64,000 bases of DNA from Enterobacter wuhouensis. Lineage in GTDB: Bacteria; Pseudomonadota; Gammaproteobacteria; Enterobacterales; Enterobacteriaceae. The stretch spans positions 57,645 to 121,644 of the forward strand of contig NZ_SJOO01000012.1 of NCBI RefSeq assembly GCF_004331265.1, written 5' to 3'. Made by a program: the position numbers and the translations under genes. This document shows, in pieces, positions 1 through 7,562 of the stretch. Within the stretch, counting starts at the first letter, position 1, and each line of letters begins with the position of its first letter. The notes below the pieces were generated by a model. That model was not told the origin of the DNA. It searched no databases and saw only the letters and a program-made list of their open reading frames with translations.

Positions 1-545
1 ACATCGGCGACGGCAACACCGTTGGTGTTCGTCCAGACAACGGCATGCTGAGCGTAGGTGTTTCCTACCGCTTCGGCCAGCAGGAAGATGCAGCGCCAAT
101 CGTTGCTCCAGCGCCGGCTCCAGCTCCAGAAGTACAGACCAAGCACTTCACTCTGAAGTCTGACGTTCTGTTCAACTTCAACAAAGCTACCCTGAAACCA
201 GAAGGTCAGCAGGCACTGGATCAGCTGTACACCCAGCTGAGCAACCTGGATCCTAAAGATGGTTCTGTAGTGGTTCTGGGCTTCACCGACCGTATCGGTT
301 CTGACGCTTACAACCAGAAACTGTCTGAGAAACGTGCTCAGTCCGTTGTTGATTACCTGGTATCTAAAGGTATCCCAGCTAACAAGATCTCCCCACGCGG
401 TATGGGCGAATCTAACCCAGTTACTGGCAACACCTGTGACAACGTGAAAGCTCGCGCTGCACTGATCGACTGCCTGGCTCCAGATCGTCGCGTAGAGATC
501 GAAGTTAAAGGCATCAAAGACGTTGTAACTCAGCCAGCGGCATAA
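1..545 (+). CDS. ompA: Outer membrane protein A, C-terminal part (5' end outside window)
   Basis: About 180 residues are visible; the reading frame is already open at base 3. They begin in the last strands of the eight-stranded barrel (RPDNGMLSVGVSYRFGQ). A proline-alanine hinge (VAPAPAPAPE) follows, then the periplasmic OmpA-like domain. This domain binds diaminopimelate of peptidoglycan non-covalently and tethers the outer membrane to the wall; the motif NFNKATLKPEG and the segment VLGFTDRIGSDAYNQKLSEK are its core. Two cysteines (TCDN and IDCLA) match the disulfide pair of E. coli OmpA. The ending VTQPAA and the codon use (CTG, CGT, GCT, GGT) are typical of this very highly expressed gene. 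A strong terminator follows directly. matP lies convergent downstream, as in E. coli. Confidence 0.97.
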   Translation, partial: IGDGNTVGVRPDNGMLSVGVSYRFGQQEDAAPIVAPAPAPAPEVQTKHFTLKSDVLFNFNKATLKPEGQQALDQLYTQLSNLDPKDGSVVVLGFTDRIGSDAYNQKLSEKRAQSVVDYLVSKGIPANKISPRGMGESNPVTGNTCDNVKARAALIDCLAPDRRVEIEVKGIKDVVTQPAA

Positions 546-559
546 GTTATCGTCTTATA

Positions 560-590
560 AAAAAACCCCGCTATGCGGGGTTTTTTATTG
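560..590 (+). terminator. ompA rho-independent terminator (also faces matP)
   Basis: CCCCGC (566-571) pairs with GCGGGG (575-580) around a TAT loop, flanked by six A and six T that extend the stem. The symmetric A/T flanks make it bidirectional, so it can also end matP transcription arriving on the minus strand. Confidence 0.93.
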
Positions 591-609
591 TCTGAAGAAG
601 CGTAAAAGC

Positions 610-1062
610 TTATTTTTTACCCAGCAAAGCCTGAAGGTCATTCTTCAACGTCGACATCTGGCTGGCATATTTCTCTTTATGTTCGGCATCTTCTATCAGC
701 TGTACGACCGTTTCCGACAGTGTTTTTCCACGCCGTTGCGCCAGACCGGCAAGGCGTTGCCAGACAATAAACTCCAGATCGATAGACTTTTTGCGGGTAT
801 GCTGATGCTCGGCATTAAAATGCCGTTTCCTGCGCGCGCGGATAGTTTGCTTCATCCGGTTAAGCAGTGCCGGATTAATGTGTTTCTCTATCCAGCTATT
901 AACCTGTACCGGTTCATTTTCGAGCGTCAGCAAAATATCCACGGCGTCTTGCGCTGCGCTGGCTTCGATGTAGCAGGTGATCAGCTCCCCTTCACGGTGC
1001 TTTTTGACCAGGTACTTCCATTTCCAGCCGCTTTCGAGATTTTCCAGTTGTTGATATTTCAT
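610..1062 (-). CDS. matP: Ter macrodomain organiser MatP
   Basis: This 150-residue protein has the same length as E. coli MatP and is nearly identical to it along the sequence (start MKYQQLENLESGWKWKYL, end DLQALLGKK). MatP binds matS sites (GTGACRNYGTCAC) in the terminus region, compacts the Ter macrodomain, links it to the divisome through ZapB, and keeps MukBEF away from Ter. The basic stretch RARRKRHFNAEHQHTRKKS, followed by SIDLEFIVWQRLAGLAQRRG, is the ribbon-helix-helix DNA-binding part; the C-terminus is the tetramerising coiled coil. It is divergent from lonH and convergent with ompA. I did not find an exact matS site by eye, which fits a locus outside Ter. The Muk operon 35 kb away encodes its functional antagonist. 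Confidence 0.97.
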   Translation of the reverse strand: MKYQQLENLESGWKWKYLVKKHREGELITCYIEASAAQDAVDILLTLENEPVQVNSWIEKHINPALLNRMKQTIRARRKRHFNAEHQHTRKKSIDLEFIVWQRLAGLAQRRGKTLSETVVQLIEDAEHKEKYASQMSTLKNDLQALLGKK

Positions 1063-1183
1063 TGCGATCTCAGTGTTACCTCGTAACTCTGTTCAGAATA
1101 TCAGTTTTTTGGCAATCTGCTGAAAAGAAATCATATCCTGTGAAACATCGCAGAGGATTCCCTCGCCAAATTCCCCAATCCTG

Positions 1184-1213
1184 TTGGGAAGAGACCCCGG
1201 CTTACGGTATACT
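1184..1213 (+). promoter_or_regulatory. Probable lonH promoter
   Basis: TTGGGA (1184-1189) and TATACT (1208-1213) are separated by 18 bp and sit 35 bp before the TTG start of lonH, in the 185-bp divergent spacer with matP. This is a sequence match only. Confidence 0.5.
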
Positions 1214-1247
1214 CCACGGTTTTACATCTGACTAAAAAACATCAACT

Positions 1248-3008
1248 TTGACCATTACGAAACTTGCATGGCGTGACCTGGTTCCGGATACCGAGAGCTA
1301 TCAGGAGCTGTTTACACAGCCAGACCTCACAAAAGAACACGAATTTATACTTAGCGATACACAACCGCGTCTGCATTACGCGCTGGAGCAGGTGTTAAGC
1401 CCGTGGGCAACATCCCCCTTCATGCTGCTCAAAGCCCCGGAAGAAGCCGAGTATTTGACGCTTCTGGGTGATGCCGTGCGCCAGCTACAGCCACAGGCGG
1501 ATACCGTTTATGGCGGCCAGTATCGTATTTCCGGACATGATGTCACTTTTGAACCTGCGCAGAAGGCCGATGGGCGTTTTGCTGCTGCTGGCGAAGTGGT
1601 TACCGCTAGCTGGACAGAGGCAGAACAACTCTTTGGCTGTCTTCGCCAGTTTAACGGCGAGCTGTCCCTGACGCCGGGCTTAGTGCATCGCGCGAATGGC
1701 GGCGTGCTGATCATTTCCCTGCGAACCCTTCTTTCCCAGCCGCTGCTGTGGATGCGCCTGAAAACGATTGTGAGTCAGCAACGTTTTGATTGGGTTGGCT
1801 ATGATGAGTCACGCCCTCTGCCGGTTTCTGTCCCGTCTATGCCGCTGTCGCTTACCGTCGTGCTGACGGGCGATCGCGAATCACTGGCTGATTTCCAGGA
1901 AATGGAGCCGGAGCTGGCAGAACAGGCGGTCTACAGCGAGTATGAAGACAACATTCAGATTGCCGACGCTGATGACATGGCACAGTGGTGTCAGTGGGTG
2001 ATGGCCGTCGCTGAACGGTTTGCCCTTCCTACCCCTGCTGCAGATGCCTGGCCTGGTTTAATCCGTGAGGCGGTACGCTACACCGGCGACCAGGAGACTC
2101 TGCCGCTCTGCCCTCTCTGGATCGGTAAACAGCTGCGTGAAGTCGGCGTGGTCAGCGGTAACGGTAGCTTCACCGGTGAACAACTCGTTCAGATGCTGGC
2201 CCAGCGAGAGTGGCGCGAAGGCTATCTTGCCGACCGCATGCAGGATGAAATTCTGCTGGAACAAATCCTGGTCGAGACTGAAGGCGAACGCATTGGTCAA
2301 ATAAACGCCCTGTCGGTGATTGAATTCCCTGGCCACCCGCGCGCGTTCGGAGAGCCATCCCGAATCAGCTGCGTTGTGCACATTGGTGACGGCGAATTTA
2401 CTGACATTGAACGCAAAGCCGAGCTTGGCGGCAATATTCACGCCAAGGGCATGATGATCATGCAGGCATTTCTGATGTCCGAACTCCAGCTTGAGCAACA
2501 GATCCCCTTCTCCGCCTCGCTGACGTTTGAGCAGTCCTACAGCGAAGTGGATGGCGATAGCGCCTCTATGGCCGAGCTGTGCGCCCTCATTAGCGCCCTG
2601 GCAGAAGTGCCCGTCAACCAGAACATCGCGATCACCGGCTCGGTTGATCAGTTTGGTCGTGCTCAGCCCGTTGGGGGTCTGAACGAGAAAATCGAAGGAT
2701 TCTTCTCTATCTGCCAGCAGCGTGGATTGAACGGCAAACAGGGTGTGATCATCCCGGCCCCCAACGTACGTCATTTAAGCCTCAGCCAGTCGCTCCTGGA
2801 AGCCGTCGAACAGGAACAATTCTTCATCTGGGCCATCGAAGGTATTGAGGATGCACTACCCTTACTGACAAACCTTGTGTGGGACGGTGAGGGGCAAACG
2901 ACCCTGATGCAGACTATCCAGGAACGTATTGCTCAGGCGACACAGCAGGATGCTCGTCATCGTTATCCATGGCCGTTGCGCTGGCTGAGTTGGTTTAGTC
3001 CGAACTGA
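1248..3008 (+). CDS. lonH: Lon-like (LonB-type) protease homolog
   Basis: This 586-residue protein matches E. coli YcbZ/LonH in length and sequence. The N-terminal half is a degenerate AAA-like region without an obvious Walker A motif. The C-terminal half is a Lon-type S16 serine protease domain. Its catalytic dyad is visible: Ser438 in GDSAS and Lys481 in GGLNEK. The 43-residue spacing is the same as in Lon (S679/K722). The start is TTG at 1248, chosen because MTITKLAWRDLVPD aligns with the E. coli N-terminus. No ATG gives a family-length protein. fabA follows 68 bp downstream on the same strand, and the fabA FadR site overlaps the lonH stop codon. The physiological substrate is not established. 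Confidence 0.93.
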   Translation: MTITKLAWRDLVPDTESYQELFTQPDLTKEHEFILSDTQPRLHYALEQVLSPWATSPFMLLKAPEEAEYLTLLGDAVRQLQPQADTVYGGQYRISGHDVTFEPAQKADGRFAAAGEVVTASWTEAEQLFGCLRQFNGELSLTPGLVHRANGGVLIISLRTLLSQPLLWMRLKTIVSQQRFDWVGYDESRPLPVSVPSMPLSLTVVLTGDRESLADFQEMEPELAEQAVYSEYEDNIQIADADDMAQWCQWVMAVAERFALPTPAADAWPGLIREAVRYTGDQETLPLCPLWIGKQLREVGVVSGNGSFTGEQLVQMLAQREWREGYLADRMQDEILLEQILVETEGERIGQINALSVIEFPGHPRAFGEPSRISCVVHIGDGEFTDIERKAELGGNIHAKGMMIMQAFLMSELQLEQQIPFSASLTFEQSYSEVDGDSASMAELCALISALAEVPVNQNIAITGSVDQFGRAQPVGGLNEKIEGFFSICQQRGLNGKQGVIIPAPNVRHLSLSQSLLEAVEQEQFFIWAIEGIEDALPLLTNLVWDGEGQTTLMQTIQERIAQATQQDARHRYPWPLRWLSWFSPN

Positions 3009-3019
3009 TCGGACTTGTT
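3003..3019 (+). promoter_or_regulatory. FadR operator of fabA
   Basis: AACTGATCGGACTTGTT closely matches the FadR consensus (AnCTGGTCnGACnnGTT). It covers the -35 TTGTTC (3015-3020) and overlaps the lonH stop. In E. coli FadR activates fabA from this position and releases on binding long-chain acyl-CoA. Confidence 0.85.
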
Positions 3020-3043
3020 CAGCGTACACGTGTTAGCTATCCT
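3015..3043 (+). promoter_or_regulatory. fabA promoter
   Basis: The -35 is TTGTTC (3015-3020) and the -10 is TATCCT (3038-3043), with a 17-bp spacer. The spacer is almost exactly filled by the FabR palindrome. Confidence 0.75.
3021..3038 (+). promoter_or_regulatory. FabR operator of fabA
   Basis: AGCGTACACGTGTTAGCT is an imperfect 18-bp palindrome centred on CACGTG. It matches the FabR site known at E. coli fabA and fabB. It sits between -35 and -10, as expected for repression by FabR in response to unsaturated acyl-ACP or acyl-CoA. Confidence 0.85.
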
Positions 3044-3076
3044 GCGTCCTTCAATAAAATAAGGCTTACTGAGAAC

Positions 3077-3595
3077 ATGGTAGATAAACGCGAATCCTAT
3101 ACAAAAGAAGACCTTCTTGCCTCTGGTCGCGGTGAACTGTTTGGCGCAAACGGCCCGCAGTTACCGGCCCCTAGCATGCTGATGATGGACCGTGTCGTAA
3201 AAATGACCGAAACCGGCGGCAACTTTGATAAGGGCTACGTAGAAGCGGAACTCGATATCAACCCGGACCTGTGGTTCTTCGGTTGCCACTTTATTGGCGA
3301 TCCGGTAATGCCTGGCTGTCTGGGCCTGGATGCCATGTGGCAGCTGGTTGGTTTCTATCTCGGCTGGCTGGGTGGCGAAGGCAAAGGCCGCGCGCTGGGC
3401 GTAGGCGAGGTCAAATTTACCGGTCAGGTTCTGCCTACCGCGAAGAAAGTCACCTACCGTATCCACTTCAAGCGCATCGTTAACCGTCGTCTGATTATGG
3501 GCCTGGCGGATGGGGAAGTGCTGGTTGACGGTCGTCTGATCTATACCGCTAACGATCTGAAAGTGGGCCTGTTCCAGGATACCTCTGCTTTCTAA
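3077..3595 (+). CDS. fabA: 3-hydroxydecanoyl-ACP dehydratase/isomerase
   Basis: FabA is the bifunctional enzyme of type II fatty acid synthesis. It dehydrates 3-hydroxydecanoyl-ACP and isomerises trans-2- to cis-3-decenoyl-ACP, which starts unsaturated fatty acid synthesis. The 172-residue length equals E. coli FabA. The active-site histidine (His71 counting Met, in WFFGCHFIGDPVMPG) and aspartate (Asp85, in GLDAMW) are both present. It is a cytoplasmic homodimer with a hot-dog fold. The upstream 68 bp contain overlapping FadR and FabR sites, so expression should balance degradation and unsaturation signals. A terminator follows at once. Confidence 0.98.
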   Translation: MVDKRESYTKEDLLASGRGELFGANGPQLPAPSMLMMDRVVKMTETGGNFDKGYVEAELDINPDLWFFGCHFIGDPVMPGCLGLDAMWQLVGFYLGWLGGEGKGRALGVGEVKFTGQVLPTAKKVTYRIHFKRIVNRRLIMGLADGEVLVDGRLIYTANDLKVGLFQDTSAF

Positions 3596-3624
3596 CCTCT
3601 GCTTTAAGCAGCGTCAGAAAGGCG

Positions 3625-3653
3625 AAACCTCCGCAGTGCGGAGGTTTCTTTTT
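3625..3653 (+). terminator. fabA terminator
   Basis: AAACCTCCGC (3625-3634) and GCGGAGGTTT (3638-3647) form a 10-bp stem with an AGT loop, followed by CTTTTT. It lies between convergent fabA and rmf and may serve both, though the T-run is better on the plus strand. Confidence 0.88.
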
Positions 3654-3665
3654 AAAGAGACGCTA

Positions 3666-3833
3666 TCAAGCAAGTACTGCCCTGTCTCCGATGGCTTCTC
3701 GCCAGCCCCCTAACCATTGCGACCTCTGATTCAGAGTTTGATAGGGACACATTTCTTTCGAACGTCCGGCGATGCCAGCCTGATAACCACGTTGATGAGC
3801 CCTTTCCAGGCGATCTCGTTTCTGTCTCTTCAT
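3666..3833 (-). CDS. rmf: Ribosome modulation factor RMF (55 residues)
   Basis: A 55-residue basic protein reads from ATG at 3833 to TGA at 3666: MKRQKRDRLERAHQRGYQAG at the N-terminus, then GRSKEMCPYQTLNQRSQW, then LGGWREAIGDRAVLA. Length and sequence match E. coli RMF, with differences only near the C-terminus. RMF binds 30S subunits near the anti-Shine-Dalgarno end of 16S rRNA in stationary phase and drives formation of 90S dimers, which HPF converts to 100S hibernating ribosomes. A GAGG-type ribosome binding site lies just upstream. The location between fabA and pqiC is the same as in E. coli. The gene is easily missed because it is shorter than usual cut-offs and an unrelated longer frame overlaps it. 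Confidence 0.95.
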   Translation of the reverse strand: MKRQKRDRLERAHQRGYQAGIAGRSKEMCPYQTLNQRSQWLGGWREAIGDRAVLA

Positions 3834-4031
3834 GCCTCGTTTCCCTCATTCTTTTGTCTGGTGGAAAGAAAACAGTGATTGCAAAGTGTGCAAGCACAGT
3901 TAACGAATACCCCGAATCTGTCTCAGCGTCAACGTTCAAAATTCATACGGGTGTCATATTTGTGAACTAGCCAAAAGTTCATTTGTACAAAAAGTGTGAC
4001 GTGGCACAAGTAACAGCCTGAACTCAAAACG
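3834..4031 (-). promoter_or_regulatory. rmf upstream region
   Basis: This AT-rich spacer of about 200 bp lies between rmf and the pqi terminator. It must carry the rmf promoter and leader. A GAACT/AGTTC inverted repeat is visible near 3964-3980. I cannot place -10 and -35 with confidence. In E. coli rmf is induced by ppGpp and slow growth. Confidence 0.4.
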
Positions 4032-4074
4032 AAAAAAAAGCCGCAATCAGCGAGTCGCTGAAGGCGGCTTTTTA
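4032..4074 (-). terminator. pqiABC operon terminator
   Basis: AGCCGC (4039-4044) pairs with GCGGCT (4064-4069), and an inner hairpin CAGCGA/TCGCTG lies within it. On the minus strand an eight-T run follows, just past the pqiC stop. Confidence 0.88.
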
Positions 4075-4087
4075 CCATGAATTTTAC

Positions 4088-4654
4088 TTATGGGAGACGG
4101 GAAATCTCCCTGGCGATGCTGGTCGACTCTTGCGCCCAGCCTTGTGCCAGAACTTTCACCATTTCATCGTAACCATCTTTCTGCTGCTTCATTTCAAGAT
4201 GGAAAGGACGCTTGATGAGCTGTCCCTGATGATTAAGCAGCCACTCGCCGCTGACCACGACCACGCCGTCGTAGCGGCCGTGGAAGCCTGTCACGGTGAC
4301 GTTAAGCGTGTCCTGATCGCTCCCCAGCGGCTGTGAAGCGACGACCCAGCCCGGAAGCTGGCTGCTGAGGTTAGCCACCAGCGTATTGCGCAGCTGCTGA
4401 TCCAGCGGGCTGGCCCACAGGTTGTTGTTGGCAATTACGTACTGAACGTCGCTGGTTTGATACACCACGCCGTTTCCAGCGAGGTAATCGGGCACTGAAA
4501 CCTGCTCAACCCATAACAGGCGGTTACCCTGCGACGCGCTGGTTTGCGTACCGGCCTGCACGGTCAACGGCAGCTGGTAGTAGCTTTTGTTTTCACTGCC
4601 CGAGCTACAGGCCGTTAATACCATCGCTCCGACAATCGCTAGCCATTTTTTCAT
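4088..4654 (-). CDS. pqiC: Outer-membrane lipoprotein of the Pqi lipid transport system
   Basis: This 188-residue protein is one residue longer than E. coli PqiC/YmbA. The N-terminus MKKWLAIVGAMVLTACSSG is a lipoprotein signal with lipobox L13-T-A-C16. Residue 17 is Ser, so outer-membrane sorting is predicted. The rest is the ABC-type auxiliary transport (DUF330) fold, including the conserved WVEQVSVPDYLAG and QTSDVQYVIANNNLWA. PqiC anchors the needle-like PqiB tunnel at the outer membrane. Its start overlaps the pqiB stop by 4 bp (ATGA), so the two are translationally coupled. Confidence 0.95.
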   Translation of the reverse strand: MKKWLAIVGAMVLTACSSGSENKSYYQLPLTVQAGTQTSASQGNRLLWVEQVSVPDYLAGNGVVYQTSDVQYVIANNNLWASPLDQQLRNTLVANLSSQLPGWVVASQPLGSDQDTLNVTVTGFHGRYDGVVVVSGEWLLNHQGQLIKRPFHLEMKQQKDGYDEMVKVLAQGWAQESTSIAREISRLP

Positions 4655-6291
4655 TGTTTCGCCCTCTTCGGCTCAGGATCCTTTTTATCTTTCGCTTCAA
4701 ACACCAGCGCGTTGCTCTTCTCGTTTAGCGTTTTCAGTACCGGCTGCAGCTCACGCAGGACCTGATCCAGGCGCTGCATATCTGCCACCATCTTGTTATA
4801 CGCCGCCGAGCCAGGCTGGAAGCCCTGCATGCTGCGGTTGAGTTCACGCAATGTTTTCTGCATATCCTGCGGCAGCTGCTGCATGGACTGGCTTGCGGTG
4901 ATCTTATTGACATTATCCAGCGTGGTTTGCAGACGGCGCATTGTCGCCTGGCTTTCGCTCAGCGAACGGGTCGCGGATTCAATCATTGGATTCAGCGGCA
5001 GGTTGTTAATCTTATCCAGCGTTTCCATCAGACGCTGCTGGATCTGCGCCAGACCGCTGCTGACCGTTGGAATAATCTGGTAGCCACCAAATTCACGGAT
5101 ACCGGTAATAGCCGGCGCTTTTGGATAGAAGTCCATATCCACATACAGCGCGCCTGTCACCAGGTTGCCGGTTTTCAGCGAGCCGCGCAAACCACGATTC
5201 ATCAGATCGGAAATATGTTCGCCGATATCCTGATCTTTGCCAATCTGATTGATCAAACGTTCTGGCTCAATGCGGATCAGCACCGGAATACGGTAGTCGT
5301 CATCCAGCATCTGCTTAAGGCCAGGCACGAAGTAAGGGACCTGCCCTACGGTACCGAGACGGATGCCGCGGAATTCAACCGGTGCGCCCGGCTGCAGGCC
5401 ACGGACGGAATCTTTGAAGAACATCAGATAGTCGATATGATCGGTATAGAGCGCGTCCTGAATGCTTTTTTGATCGTCAAAAAGTCGGAACGCCGATTTC
5501 TCAGCCACCGGCTGACCCAAATCCTGCCCTTCAGGCACGTCGAAACTAACACCGCCGCCAAACAGGGTGGTCAGGGAGCCCATTTCCACACGCATGCCCG
5601 CAGAAGTCAGATCCACGGCGATCCCACTGTCTTTCCAGAAACGTACGTTGCTGGTCACCAGACGATCGTTTGGTGCGTTAATAAAGAGCTGGTAGCTGAT
5701 GGTACGCTTTTGCGGATCGAACGTACTGGTTTCCACCGACCCCACGCGATAGCCACGGAACAGCACAGGATCGCCAGGTGAAAGCTGGCCCGCCTTTTTA
5801 CTGTCGAGAATAACGCGGATACCTTTTGCATCAGGCGGCGCAAGCGGTGGAGAATCAAGGAGCTGATATTGTCCCGGCTGAACGCCTTTCGTACCCGGCT
5901 GAAGCTCAATGTAGGCACCGGACAGCAGGGTGCCTAAACCACTAATCCCTTCGCGGCCAACCTGCGGTTTCACCACCCAGAATACGGAGTCACCGTGAAG
6001 GAGCTTTTCCATCCCGGCATTCAGACGCGCCTTGATTTCTACATGCGTCAGATCGTCGGTCAGGGTTGCGCTTTCCACTACACCCACATCCACGCTACGG
6101 CTTTTGATGGTGGTTTTGCCGCCTTCAATACCCTCAGCGTTGGTGGTGATCAGCGTGACTTCCGGTCCCTGATGGCTGTAATGATAAAACAGGATCCATG
6201 CACCGATCAGCGCCGTCACAATGGGGAAAATCCACACCGGCGACCAGTTCCTGACCTTCTGAACTTTCGCCTCTCCACTCTTATTTTCCAT
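4651..6291 (-). CDS. pqiB: MCE-domain membrane protein PqiB
   Basis: I chose the ATG at 6291, giving 546 residues as in E. coli, instead of an in-frame ATG 36 bp upstream. The chosen start yields MENKSGEAKVQKVRNWSPVW, which aligns with the family; the upstream one lies inside pqiA. An N-terminal membrane helix (about 16-36) is followed by three MCE domains, each with the recurrent pattern seen in PVLFRGYRVGSVE and PVEFRGIRLGTVG. A C-terminal helical region then ends in ELQPVLKTLNEKSNALVFEA. PqiB hexamers form a tube across the periplasm for lipid traffic between the two membranes. The gene starts 4 bp after the pqiA stop and overlaps pqiC. In E. coli the operon is paraquat-inducible through SoxRS. 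Confidence 0.95.
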   Translation of the reverse strand: MENKSGEAKVQKVRNWSPVWIFPIVTALIGAWILFYHYSHQGPEVTLITTNAEGIEGGKTTIKSRSVDVGVVESATLTDDLTHVEIKARLNAGMEKLLHGDSVFWVVKPQVGREGISGLGTLLSGAYIELQPGTKGVQPGQYQLLDSPPLAPPDAKGIRVILDSKKAGQLSPGDPVLFRGYRVGSVETSTFDPQKRTISYQLFINAPNDRLVTSNVRFWKDSGIAVDLTSAGMRVEMGSLTTLFGGGVSFDVPEGQDLGQPVAEKSAFRLFDDQKSIQDALYTDHIDYLMFFKDSVRGLQPGAPVEFRGIRLGTVGQVPYFVPGLKQMLDDDYRIPVLIRIEPERLINQIGKDQDIGEHISDLMNRGLRGSLKTGNLVTGALYVDMDFYPKAPAITGIREFGGYQIIPTVSSGLAQIQQRLMETLDKINNLPLNPMIESATRSLSESQATMRRLQTTLDNVNKITASQSMQQLPQDMQKTLRELNRSMQGFQPGSAAYNKMVADMQRLDQVLRELQPVLKTLNEKSNALVFEAKDKKDPEPKRAKQ

Positions 6292-6295
6292 GCTC

Positions 6296-7549
6296 TTACT
6301 CTTCCTCATGGCTTGACTCGGGCTCACGATCCCACGATAAACGAGGGTCGAAGGTCATGGCCGCAAACATGGTCATAATGACGACCAACGCAAACATTAG
6401 CGCTCCCATTGCGGGATAAATACTCATCAGCCCTCCCATGCGCACCAGCGCAGAGAGAACCGCAATCACAAACACGTCAATCATTGACCAGCGACCAACA
6501 AACTCAACAACCTCATAAATCAGGTGCATGCGTTCGCTGTCGCGTTTGCCATGCCCTTTGGCGTCCCAACAGAGCCAGGCAATCGCAATCATCTTTAACG
6601 TCGGCACCATAATACTGGCGATAAAAATGACGCCCGCCACCGGATACGACCCTTCCCCCCACAGCAAAACCACCCCGGCAAGGATTGTCGAGGGCATTTT
6701 GTCGCCGAGCAAATCGGTGATCATAATTGGCAGGATGTTGGCGGGAAGGTAAAGCATGATCGACGTCACCAGCAGCGCCATGGTCCACTGCAGGCTATTT
6801 TTACGCCGTACATATCCTTTGGTTTCGCAACGCGGGCACACGTCCAGATCCGCAGGCAGCACGGCGGTGCAGCAGGAGCACGAACGTAATCCCTGTCTGA
6901 TCCCCGTAACACCCACCTTCACCCTTTGATTCAGCGTGGGCGCAGGCGCGATATCATCCCATGCCCAGCGCCGGTCAACGCACTGGAAGGCGCGCAGCTG
7001 GAGTACGCAGTAGAGGCACCAGGGGATAAAGCTGCTGCCTATCCCCACGTCGCCGTAGGCCATCAGCTTGACGAAGCTGACCAGTATCCCCGCCAGAAAT
7101 ATTTCGGCCATTCCCCAGCTTTTAAGCTGGAACAGAACGCGCGCGAGTTTAATTTTGAGGGAGGTGGGCATCCGGACACGGTTGACCAGCAGCAGGATCA
7201 CCACCAGGCACAACGCCGGAACAATTTGTACGAACAGAAGGAAAAAGGTGCCAAGGCTGGCGTAATCTTCGGAGAACATTACGCCCGGGATCTCAAGCAA
7301 ATCCACCTGGCTGGTCATCCCTCCCACCTTCATATAGATGAAGGGGAAGAGATTAGAGAGCAGCAGCATGAAGAGGGCTGCCAGCGCATAAGCGGTGGGA
7401 CGCTGCCTTGGCGCATCCCACTCGGTTGTCAACGTTGCGCCGCAGCGCGGACAGGTTGCCTTATGTCCGTGACCAAGCTCTGGCAACGCCACGAGCATAT
7501 CGCATTGCGAGCATAATATATGCCTGTCGGCATGGTGCTGGTCACACAT
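6296..7549 (-). CDS. pqiA: Inner-membrane protein PqiA
   Basis: This 417-residue protein has the same length as E. coli PqiA. It has two repeated halves, each opening with zinc-ribbon-like cysteine pairs (C13-x2-C16 and C33-x2-C36 in the first; CSCC and CPRC in the second). Each pair is followed by four hydrophobic segments such as TAYALAALFMLLLSNLFPF. It is the inner-membrane partner of PqiB in the MCE lipid-trafficking complex. The 13-bp gap after uup suggests cotranscription with uup, although pqi also has its own stress-responsive promoter in E. coli. The start ATG at 7549 follows an AGGGATAAC ribosome binding site. Confidence 0.95.
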   Translation of the reverse strand: MCDQHHADRHILCSQCDMLVALPELGHGHKATCPRCGATLTTEWDAPRQRPTAYALAALFMLLLSNLFPFIYMKVGGMTSQVDLLEIPGVMFSEDYASLGTFFLLFVQIVPALCLVVILLLVNRVRMPTSLKIKLARVLFQLKSWGMAEIFLAGILVSFVKLMAYGDVGIGSSFIPWCLYCVLQLRAFQCVDRRWAWDDIAPAPTLNQRVKVGVTGIRQGLRSCSCCTAVLPADLDVCPRCETKGYVRRKNSLQWTMALLVTSIMLYLPANILPIMITDLLGDKMPSTILAGVVLLWGEGSYPVAGVIFIASIMVPTLKMIAIAWLCWDAKGHGKRDSERMHLIYEVVEFVGRWSMIDVFVIAVLSALVRMGGLMSIYPAMGALMFALVVIMTMFAAMTFDPRLSWDREPESSHEEE

Positions 7550-7562
7550 ATGTTATCCCTGT

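Noticed and set aside
3652..3939. 95-codon frame overlapping rmf
   Set aside because: Same strand as rmf but another frame; the 55-codon rmf frame matches a conserved protein and this one does not.
3990..4006. GTGTGACGTGGCACA as a matS or CRP site upstream of rmf
   Set aside because: It does not fit the matS consensus GTGACRNYGTCAC, and the spacing is wrong for TGTGA-N6-TCACA; treated as chance.
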